From: DASXMT01 sp035552655
GTDB taxonomy: Bacteria; Actinomycetota; Acidimicrobiia; Acidimicrobiales; RAAP-2
Direction of reading: 5' to 3'
Assembly (NCBI GenBank): GCA_035552655.1
Contig: DASZLD010000068.1
Coordinates: forward strand, 1 to 7,650
DNA length: 7,650 nt
Numbering within the stretch: position 1 is the stretch's first letter; every line of letters starts with the position of its first letter. Positions 1 to 5,466 of this stretch are shown piece by piece. The notes below the pieces were generated by a model, which made no database searches, was not told the DNA's origin, and saw only the letters and a list, made by a program, of their open reading frames with translations. The translations under genes and the position numbers were made by a program.

Positions 1-1313
1 GCCCGGAACCCGCCTTCCCCATCGGGGGTGGGGGCGCCCGGCGAGAAGAGGACGACGCCGCCGGTGGGCGTGGTCCTCGCGGCCAGGCGAGCGGCTTCTC
101 CCGGGCCGGCCGCCTCGGTGATCGGGACGGCCACGTCGTGCCGGCGTCCCGCTCGATCCAGGCTGGCAGCGATGCGCTGGCGATCGGGAAGAATGACCAC
201 GATGGTGGGGACGGGCACCCGCGTGGCCACCGCTTCGGCCAGGGGAGTGAAGTCCACGCCCCGGTCGGCGCCGCCCAGGATGAGGGTCATGGGGCGATCG
301 TCGTACGACGCCAGCGAAGCAGCGGTGGCAAACGGATTGCTGGCCAGGGCATCGTCGACGAACTCGATGCCGTCCCAGGTCCCGATCGACTGACATCGGG
401 AGGGCAGGCCGTCGAACCCGGCGATGGCGGTGGCCAGCGCCGCGGCCGGTGGTGGAGAGCCGTTGAGCAACAGGACGCCGGCGATGGCCCCGCACAGGTT
501 GGCCACGTTGTGGGCTCCCGGCGCCCGCAGGCCCGAGTACTCCGCCAGCTGCTCCCCGTCGACGCTGATCCATCCCGACTCGGCCCGCACCCGACCCTGG
601 GCTCCGTAGAGGATGCGGCCGGGATGGTCGGCGGTACGGCGCACGGCCTCCGCACTGGCCGCGTTCACGGCCAACAATCCGAGCGGGCCCGCCGATAGCA
701 GCCGCAGTTTGTCCCGGTAGTAGGCCTCCACCCCGCCGTGCCAATCCAGGTGGTCGGGAGCCAGGCTGGTCAGCACGGAGACCGACGGGGACACGGTGAC
801 GTCGGCTGCTTGATACGACGAGACCTCGACCACGAAGGCGTCGAAGTCACCGTCACCGTAGAGGTCGGTGACCGGCACGCCGATGTTCCCCACCAGGGCG
901 ACGCGAGCCCCACCGTGCTCGAGGATCCGCGCCGCCAGCGTGGCCGTGGTGCTCTTCCCCTTGGTCCCGGTCACGGCCAGGATCGGCGCGTGGTGGAAGT
1001 CCTCGAGCCAGACGGCCAGGGGTGTGGTCACCACCACCCCACCGCCGGCCGCCTCGACCAGCTCGGGCCGGTACCGGCTCACCCCGGGCGACCGGACGAT
1101 GGTCTCGACTGCGCCCAACACCGAGGCATCGGGAGGGTGGATGACCGGAGGTGTTCCGGTGACGGCCGGGAGGCGGCGGGCCGCCCCCACCGGGTCGTCG
1201 TCGACCAGGACGGGTGACGCCCCTCGTTCCCTGAGCAACCGGGCAAAGGCGGTGCCCTCTTCGCCCATGCCCCAAATGGCCACCCGCTGGGAAACGAGCG
1301 ACTCCAGTTTCAC
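1..1313 (-). CDS. murD: MurD-family ligase, probably MurD2 type (UDP-MurNAc-L-Ala--L-Glu ligase), 3' end cut off
   Basis: This cytoplasmic Mur ligase adds glutamate to UDP-MurNAc-L-alanine using ATP, in peptidoglycan precursor synthesis. The window holds 437 codons from a GTG start; the family is usually about 450-500 residues, so only the extreme C-terminus is missing. Visible landmarks: N-terminal nucleotide-fold WGMGEEG (14-20), P-loop GTKGKSTT (116-123), GNIG (142-145), EVSSYQ (163-168), PDHLDWH (186-192) and a Lys at 202 matching the carbamylated lysine of MurD. The C-terminal domain departs from canonical MurD: DSKATN is DALASN (321-326), GGDGK is GGADR (347-351), and SPACAS-type sequence is SPGAPTPDG (424-432). 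These sites include D-Glu contacts in E. coli MurD (from memory). With MurL directly upstream, I infer an L-Glu-adding MurD2. The GTG overlaps the murL stop (GTGA), indicating translational coupling; no separate strong ribosome binding site is seen. Mur ligase identity is very secure; L-Glu specificity is inferred. Confidence 0.88.
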   Translation of the reverse strand, partial: MKLESLVSQRVAIWGMGEEGTAFARLLRERGASPVLVDDDPVGAARRLPAVTGTPPVIHPPDASVLGAVETIVRSPGVSRYRPELVEAAGGGVVVTTPLAVWLEDFHHAPILAVTGTKGKSTTATLAARILEHGGARVALVGNIGVPVTDLYGDGDFDAFVVEVSSYQAADVTVSPSVSVLTSLAPDHLDWHGGVEAYYRDKLRLLSAGPLGLLAVNAASAEAVRRTADHPGRILYGAQGRVRAESGWISVDGEQLAEYSGLRAPGAHNVANLCGAIAGVLLLNGSPPPAAALATAIAGFDGLPSRCQSIGTWDGIEFVDDALASNPFATAASLASYDDRPMTLILGGADRGVDFTPLAEAVATRVPVPTIVVILPDRQRIAASLDRAGRRHDVAVPITEAAGPGEAARLAARTTPTGGVVLFSPGAPTPDGEGGFR

Positions 1314-2713
1314 GACGTGCTCGGGACCGTGGGAGACAGGGGGGCCTCGATGAGCCGGGCCACCAGCCCCTCGACGTTGCCCACGCCCATGCCCACGGTT
1401 CGGTCCGGAGCGAAGAGGTCCTCGACATCCTGATCCGAGGTCAGCGACTCGGCCATGGGAGCCAGGGCGGCAATGACCGGGGACTCGGCCCATTCGGGTC
1501 GTCGGCCCAGCAGCCGGATGGCGACGGCCGACTCGCGTCGCTCCCCCACGCACTCGAAAGGTTTGTCGTCCGTGCTCATCAGGGCGCGGAAGCCGTCGAT
1601 CTGACCAGGGTCGGCGAACATGTCCCGGCCGATGATGGCGGTCAGTGCGGCGCGATCCAGAAACGGCGCCAGCATCAGGCCGACGAACCGGCACTTGGGG
1701 CAGTGGCCGCACCAGCGGTCTCCGACGGCGGCCGCGGTTCGGAAGGCCGTATTACAGCTGCAGAACGTACCGTGGTACCGGGTGAGCGGGGCGAACGAAC
1801 GGGAGATGGCCAGCTCCGAATAAGGACGGAGAGCAGAGCCGTAGGTCAGGCCGGGATCGATGCTGCCGGTGACCAGCTCCCGTAGGGCCAGCTCGAAGGG
1901 ATAGCTCTTGGAGAACTGGTGGTTGACGGCCACGCCGTCGACCATCGACGTCTCCTCACTGGCCGAGCGTTCGATAGCCATGGCGATGACGTCGTAGCCG
2001 TACAGGAAGCTCCCGGCCACGGCGATCAACGAGACGATGGCGGTGATGGGGACATGCCCGTTGAGGGCGCCACGACCGTTCAGGCCGCCGAGGTTCGGGG
2101 ACAGGCGACGGCGTACCTCGATGAGCTCCAGGCCGGCGAGGGCGGCCAGCTCGGTGACCAGCGGGTGGGGGTTGACAGAGAACAGCCGGGGCCCCATTGA
2201 ACGGACGGCCTCGATGAGCACCATGGAATCCTTGCCCCCGCCGATGGGCACCAGCAGCGAGGGCGGGCCGCCGTCCGACCGGACTGCACGCGGCCTGGGG
2301 GCGGCCGGCGTGGCGCCGGCCGTCTGGGCCCGGAGGGCGACGTCGACGGGCACGGCCCGGCCGTTGGTGACGGCAAACTCTCGAAGGCCGTCGTCGTAGA
2401 GGAGGCCATGGAATCGGAGCTCGGCCGGGGTGAGCGCAGCCCGTTCGATGGTCACCGTCGTCGGTGCCGCTGCTTTGAAGTAGCTCACTCCGGCGGCGAT
2501 ATGGAGGTGGTCGATGGCTCGGGCAAATCCATCGGCATCGAATCCCTCGCCCTGGCCTGTGGGCTCGGTCAGGAACTCGATGGTCTCGACAAAGTGCTCC
2601 CGGTCGTCGAAGGCGTACCGGAGGGTGACCAGACGGGCGACGGGGTCGTAGTCCCAATCGATGATCCGGAAGGTGTCGACCGATGCTGGGTCGAAGGCAA
2701 GCTGGTCGCTCAT
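1310..2713 (-). CDS. murL: UDP-MurNAc-L-Ala-L-Glu epimerase MurL
   Basis: This 467-residue protein matches the MurL family, which epimerises the terminal L-Glu of UDP-MurNAc-L-Ala-L-Glu to D-Glu in an ATP-dependent reaction (described from Xanthomonas oryzae). It thereby supplies the D-Glu of peptidoglycan without glutamate racemase. Recognisable blocks are HIAAGVSYFKAAAP (71-84), a PP-loop-like nucleotide site PIGGGKDS (156-163), NGHVPITA (219-226), ERSASE (248-253), NHQFSKSYPFE (264-274), a cysteine cluster CSC (318-320) with CGHCPKC (335-341), and KPFECVGE (384-391). The cysteines suggest a structural metal site, but that is inference. The ATG at 2713 gives a full-length protein; the upstream sequence has no good Shine-Dalgarno. 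The 3' end overlaps the downstream ligase start by 4 nt, a functional pairing expected for MurL and MurD2. The permease gene ends 55 nt upstream on the same strand, so read-through transcription is possible. Such genes are often left as hypothetical in automatic annotation. Confidence 0.88.
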   Translation of the reverse strand: MSDQLAFDPASVDTFRIIDWDYDPVARLVTLRYAFDDREHFVETIEFLTEPTGQGEGFDADGFARAIDHLHIAAGVSYFKAAAPTTVTIERAALTPAELRFHGLLYDDGLREFAVTNGRAVPVDVALRAQTAGATPAAPRPRAVRSDGGPPSLLVPIGGGKDSMVLIEAVRSMGPRLFSVNPHPLVTELAALAGLELIEVRRRLSPNLGGLNGRGALNGHVPITAIVSLIAVAGSFLYGYDVIAMAIERSASEETSMVDGVAVNHQFSKSYPFELALRELVTGSIDPGLTYGSALRPYSELAISRSFAPLTRYHGTFCSCNTAFRTAAAVGDRWCGHCPKCRFVGLMLAPFLDRAALTAIIGRDMFADPGQIDGFRALMSTDDKPFECVGERRESAVAIRLLGRRPEWAESPVIAALAPMAESLTSDQDVEDLFAPDRTVGMGVGNVEGLVARLIEAPLSPTVPSTS

Positions 2714-2768
2714 CGCGCCCGTCAGCGTACCGGCTGGGCCTTGAAGTACCGCTCCATCGGTCCGGGAA

Positions 2769-3935
2769 TCAACTACTGGTCCCGGTGGTGGAGGGCGCCG
2801 GAGGACCGCCCATCATCTTGAGCATCATGCGCCCATCGGTACGGAAAAAACGCCAGACCAAGGCCAGGGTGAGGGCGATGGCGGCGATGTTCAGGTAGGT
2901 GGTGTAGTTCCAGCTGATGGCGGCGGTGAGCACGGTGGCGTTGCGGGTGGCGGGAACCAGCCCGGCGGCGCCGAAGATCAGCTCGACCAGGTACCCGGCC
3001 ACCACCATGGTCAGATAGAACGAGCCCAGGATGACAAGCATCATCTTCGTCCCGTAGTACTTCCGGTAGATGACCAGAATGGGAAGGATCAGCAAGTCGG
3101 CAAAGATGAAGCTGACGACCCCACCGAAACTGATCCCTCCGTTCCACAGCACGGCGGCCAGGGGAACGTTCCCGATGGAGCAGACGAACGACACGATGGA
3201 GATGATCGGACCGATGAGCGGGCCCCAGATCTTGGCCACCAACGGGTGCCCGGTGAAGAACAGGTGACGCCAGAAACTGTCCGGAACCCAGGCGGCCAGA
3301 GCACCGGCCACCACCAGTCCGATCACGATGTCTCGCAGCACGGCCAACCACTCCATGACGAACACATGGGACACCGCCGTCCGCCCCTCGGACGAGAACA
3401 GTCGCGACCACAGGCTGCCCTCGGCCTGCACGCTCATGTCCATGGCCGCGTGGCCCTCCATGGACCCGGTCAGTCCGCGATCGGCCTGGATCCGCGCCTC
3501 GGTCACCAACCGTTGGCGCAGGACCAGGCGGAACAGGACGGCGATGAAGATGATCATCATCGGGCCGCCGACGAACTCGGCCACCGTGAACTGCCAGCCG
3601 AGCAGGAGGGCCATGATGATCCCCAGCTCGATGACCAGGTTGGTCGAAGCGATCTCGAAGACCATGACCGCGGTGAAGTTGGCCCCCTTGCGGAACAGGC
3701 TTCGGGCCATGGCCACGGCTGCGTAGGAACAGGAGGAGCTGGCCACCCCGAAGGCCGTGGCCGAGATGAGCGCCTTGGGCGAATCACTGCCCAGGAGCCG
3801 TTCCACCGTTGTCCTGCGCACCAGCGCTTGGACGATGGCCGAGAGGGTGAAGCCCAGCAACAGCGACCAGGTGATCTGCCAGGTCATGGCGCCGGTCAGC
3901 GACAGCGCATGGCCGATGGCGTGGAGCGCTCTCAC
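2769..3935 (-). CDS. COG0701/ArsP-type (DUF318, UPF0718) permease, candidate metal or metalloid efflux
   Basis: This 388-residue polytopic membrane protein has about eight to ten hydrophobic segments in two halves around a central hydrophilic loop (about 140-190). It belongs to the predicted permease family that includes ArsP, an exporter of trivalent organoarsenicals. Family-type motifs are SSSCSYAAVAMARSLF (66-81), EIASTNLVIELGI (94-106) and, in the second half, VCSIGNVPLAAVLW (251-264). The two Cys-Ser motifs sit at equivalent places in the halves, suggesting an internal repeat. The loop contains MEGHAAMDM (159-167) and the C-terminus contains GRMMLKMMGG, both Met-rich. The gene is divergent from csoR across a 101-nt region holding a CsoR-like operator, so control by the metal sensor is likely. 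The chosen start is GTG at 3935 with a weak ribosome binding site; the next in-frame ATG (residue 17, base 3887) would cut into the first hydrophobic region. The substrate is unknown; copper, arsenicals or another soft metal are possible. Confidence 0.83.
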   Translation of the reverse strand: MRALHAIGHALSLTGAMTWQITWSLLLGFTLSAIVQALVRRTTVERLLGSDSPKALISATAFGVASSSCSYAAVAMARSLFRKGANFTAVMVFEIASTNLVIELGIIMALLLGWQFTVAEFVGGPMMIIFIAVLFRLVLRQRLVTEARIQADRGLTGSMEGHAAMDMSVQAEGSLWSRLFSSEGRTAVSHVFVMEWLAVLRDIVIGLVVAGALAAWVPDSFWRHLFFTGHPLVAKIWGPLIGPIISIVSFVCSIGNVPLAAVLWNGGISFGGVVSFIFADLLILPILVIYRKYYGTKMMLVILGSFYLTMVVAGYLVELIFGAAGLVPATRNATVLTAAISWNYTTYLNIAAIALTLALVWRFFRTDGRMMLKMMGGPPAPSTTGTSS

Positions 3936-4003
3936 GACGGCTGGCGGGCCGCGGGTGTGGGCCTGACTGCGGGTTGCCGTACGAACACGGACGCAAGTGT
4001 ATC

Positions 4004-4020
4004 ATACCCCATAGGGGTAT
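4004..4020. promoter_or_regulatory. CsoR-type operator palindrome between permease and csoR
   Basis: The sequence ATACCCC-ATA-GGGGTAT is a perfect inverted repeat with 7-bp arms and a 3-bp centre. It matches the AT-flanked C-tract/G-tract form of known CsoR-family operators. It lies 16 bp before the csoR ATG and 68 bp before the permease GTG, so one bound repressor could control both directions. Candidate -10 hexamers overlap its left edge on both strands: TATCAT at 4000-4005 (plus) and TATGAT on the minus strand at 4006-4001. No convincing -35 at normal spacing is visible for either. The operator call rests on symmetry, composition and position next to csoR. Confidence 0.82.
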
Positions 4021-4024
4021 AGAC

Positions 4025-4031
4025 AAGGAGG
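4025..4031 (+). promoter_or_regulatory. Ribosome binding site that decides the csoR start
   Basis: AAGGAGG lies 5 nt before the ATG at 4037. This fixes the csoR start and rules out the longer in-frame extension to the TTG at 3974, which would translate through the operator. Confidence 0.85.
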
Positions 4032-4036
4032 CACGG

Positions 4037-4318
4037 ATGCCGGGGTACACGGATCACAAGGACCAGGTGGCCAAGCGCCTGCGACGCATCGAGGGTCAAG
4101 TCCGCGGCATTCAACAGATGATCGAGGACGACCGCTACTGCATCGACGTCCTCACGCAGGTCTCGGCGGTGACCAAAGCCCTCCAGGCCGTGGCCATCGA
4201 GCTGATGGGCGACCATCTGGGGTCCTGCGTGAGCGAGGCGGTCGAGGCCGGCGGACCCGGGGCCCAGGAGAAGATCACCGAGGCCGTCGACGCCATCGCC
4301 CGTCTGGTGCGTTCCTGA
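4037..4318 (+). CDS. csoR: CsoR-family metal-sensing transcriptional repressor (Cu(I)-type ligand set)
   Basis: This 93-residue all-helical repressor binds a C-tract/G-tract operator and leaves it when it binds metal. The family core RLRRIEGQVRGIQ (14-26) is present, followed by DDRYCIDVLTQVSAVTKALQ (31-50). The metal ligands line up as Cys35, His60 and Cys64, the same C-H-C pattern as copper-sensing CsoR of Mycobacterium tuberculosis (Cys36, His61, Cys65). The His distinguishes it from persulfide-sensing CstR, which has only the two cysteines. The length is typical, and the protein starts MPGYTDHKDQ as in many actinobacterial CsoRs. A strong Shine-Dalgarno precedes the ATG, and the palindromic operator lies immediately upstream, implying autoregulation. 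The divergent permease is the likely co-regulated target; no copper P-type ATPase or copper chaperone is within the window. Sensing of Cu(I) is inferred from the ligands; family assignment is very secure. Confidence 0.93.
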   Translation: MPGYTDHKDQVAKRLRRIEGQVRGIQQMIEDDRYCIDVLTQVSAVTKALQAVAIELMGDHLGSCVSEAVEAGGPGAQEKITEAVDAIARLVRS

Positions 4319-4369
4319 CCACCGCTCGTGATCGTTTGGCCCGGCGGTCCTGAGGGTAATTGCGCGAAA

Positions 4370-4382
4370 GCCCCGACGGGGC
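4370..4382. terminator. Weak hairpin after csoR, possible terminator
   Basis: GCCCC-GAC-GGGGC forms a 5-bp GC stem with a 3-nt loop, 51 nt after the csoR stop. On the plus strand it is followed by C-rich sequence rather than a T run; only the minus strand has a short TTT after it. It sits in the 4319-4517 gap, in which I see no gene. Its terminator role is doubtful. Confidence 0.25.
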
Positions 4383-4505
4383 CCCCGCATGGTGGGTGCC
4401 CGGGAACGAGCGAGCCGGATGCGCTGATGACGAGCAGCGGTCCCGGTGGCCTCCCGGTGTGGCGCTCCGCCTGACCACCGAGCATCTGCCCTCTAGCCCG
4501 TCTCC

Positions 4506-4513
4506 AGGGAGGA
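4506..4513 (+). promoter_or_regulatory. Ribosome binding site of the MscS-like gene
   Basis: AGGGAGGA lies 4 nt before the ATG at 4518 and supports that start over other in-frame or overlapping ORFs. Confidence 0.75.
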
Positions 4514-4517
4514 ACGC

Positions 4518-5186
4518 ATGGCCCAAACACTGTGGAACGGCGTACGGCGCGTCGCCGGCAAGGATCCCGATCGGCCCAGACGGCAGCCCGGCTACCGACC
4601 GAAATTTCGCAACGCAGCCGTCGCATCGGCGGTGGCCATCGCCGCCCTGTCTTTCGTGGCCGGGTTCGGCAACGTCCACGGGCACAGTACGCAGCACAAG
4701 ATCATCGCCCTGGCCGGCACCGTCGCCTTCGTGGTGGCCGCGGTCCTCGCCCTTCGTTCGCTGGCCGGAGAATTGGGGAAGGCCACCCGCTCACGAGGAG
4801 GTCGGTCAGCTGGTTCGGCGGTCGAGATGACCATCTCGGTGGCCGGGTACATCCTGGTATTGATTCTGACCCTGGACCTCTTGGGTGTCTCGGTGCAGCA
4901 CCTGCTGCTCGGGGGAGCCATCGTCGGTGTGGTACTGGGCATCGCCCTCCAGCAGACCCTGGCCAACGTCTTCGCCGGCGTGGTCCTGTTGATGGCCCAT
5001 CCGTTCTCCGTGGGCCAGCGCGTCCGGATCAAGTCCGGCTCGCTCGGAGGCGAACTGGTGGGACTGGTGGCCAACGTGACGTTGACCTACGTCGTGCTCG
5101 AGCTGGAGGACGGACCGCTCAACGTTCCCAATGCCGGGGTTCTGGCCGCGGCCGTCGGCCCCGCCCCGCTCCCCGCCGAGGATTGA
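4518..5186 (+). CDS. Short MscS-like mechanosensitive channel protein
   Basis: This 222-residue membrane protein resembles small-conductance mechanosensitive channels, which release solutes on hypo-osmotic shock. After a basic, soluble N-terminus (1-30), hydrophobic helices are visible at about 33-51, 61-79, 102-122 and 126-160. The last forms the pore-lining segment: GGAIVGVVLGIALQQTLAN (132-150), then VFAGVVLLMAHPFSVGQRVRI (151-171), matching the MscS TM3 and start of the beta domain. The beta domain continues to LNVPNAGVL (201-209), and the protein stops soon after. E. coli MscS has 286 residues and a further alpha/beta vestibule that is absent here. No continuation of that domain was found in another frame downstream, so it looks like a naturally short form rather than a frameshift. 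A good Shine-Dalgarno supports the ATG. It is monocistronic on the plus strand and convergent with the small acidic gene. Channel function is inferred from the family. Confidence 0.82.
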   Translation: MAQTLWNGVRRVAGKDPDRPRRQPGYRPKFRNAAVASAVAIAALSFVAGFGNVHGHSTQHKIIALAGTVAFVVAAVLALRSLAGELGKATRSRGGRSAGSAVEMTISVAGYILVLILTLDLLGVSVQHLLLGGAIVGVVLGIALQQTLANVFAGVVLLMAHPFSVGQRVRIKSGSLGGELVGLVANVTLTYVVLELEDGPLNVPNAGVLAAAVGPAPLPAED

Positions 5187-5198
5187 CGGCCCGCGGGG

Positions 5199-5375
5199 TC
5201 AGACCGGTCGGGCCTTGTCGCCGGCCCGCGGAGGATCGGTCGGCGGGTCGGGAAGCTCGTCGTCGGACGCACCCTCGTCCTCGAGCTCGTCGGCCAGCTC
5301 CTGATCCTCGGCCGCGGCCTTTCCGAACTGGTTGTCCTGTGGATCCCGGTCGACCTGGTCCTTTGGATCAGCCAT
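5199..5375 (-). CDS. Small acidic, probably disordered protein of unknown function
   Basis: This 58-residue product starts MADPKDQVDRDPQDNQFGK and is very rich in Asp, Glu and Pro, with a middle acidic stretch ELADELEDEGASDDE (26-40) and a proline-rich tail. No signal peptide, membrane segment or cysteine is present. I do not recognise the family; it lacks the C-terminal Gly-Gly-Gln/Glu that would mark it as Pup. The ATG at 5375 is preceded by a purine run (GGGAGAGGGAGAGAG), a plausible ribosome binding site. A GTG at 5420, giving 73 residues, is an alternative start preceded by GAGGGTAG. The gene lies 91 nt after the glutamate decarboxylase stop on the same strand and ends 12 nt from the end of the convergent MscS-like gene. 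That it fills the gap exactly, without overlapping either neighbour, favours a real gene. Confidence 0.55.
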   Translation of the reverse strand: MADPKDQVDRDPQDNQFGKAAAEDQELADELEDEGASDDELPDPPTDPPRAGDKARPV

Positions 5376-5432
5376 GGCTCTCTCTCCCTCTCCCGAGTGC
5401 GGTTCGGTGTCGCCCGTCACCTACCCTCGTCG

Positions 5433-5456
5433 GGCCCGTCCCACACGCCCCGGGCC
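5433..5456. terminator. Inverted repeat just after the gad stop, weak terminator candidate
   Basis: GGCCCG and CGGGCC arms (6 bp) flank a 12-nt loop, starting 11 nt past the glutamate decarboxylase stop. No T run follows in the direction of transcription, so intrinsic termination is doubtful; it may be chance in GC-rich DNA. Confidence 0.22.
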
Positions 5457-5466
5457 GGAGCGATCC

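Noticed and set aside
2722..2757. Eleven-codon minigene (MERYFKAQPVR) before murL as a leader peptide
   Set aside because: No ribosome binding site, no regulatory codon run and no attenuator hairpin; likely chance.
3974..4036. Upstream TTG extension of csoR adding 21 residues
   Set aside because: It would translate through the operator, has no family similarity, and the ATG at 4037 has an ideal AAGGAGG.
5188..5214. Bidirectional terminator between the MscS-like gene and the small acidic gene
   Set aside because: Only 6-bp arms with a 15-nt loop and no T run; it also overlaps the coding end of the small gene.
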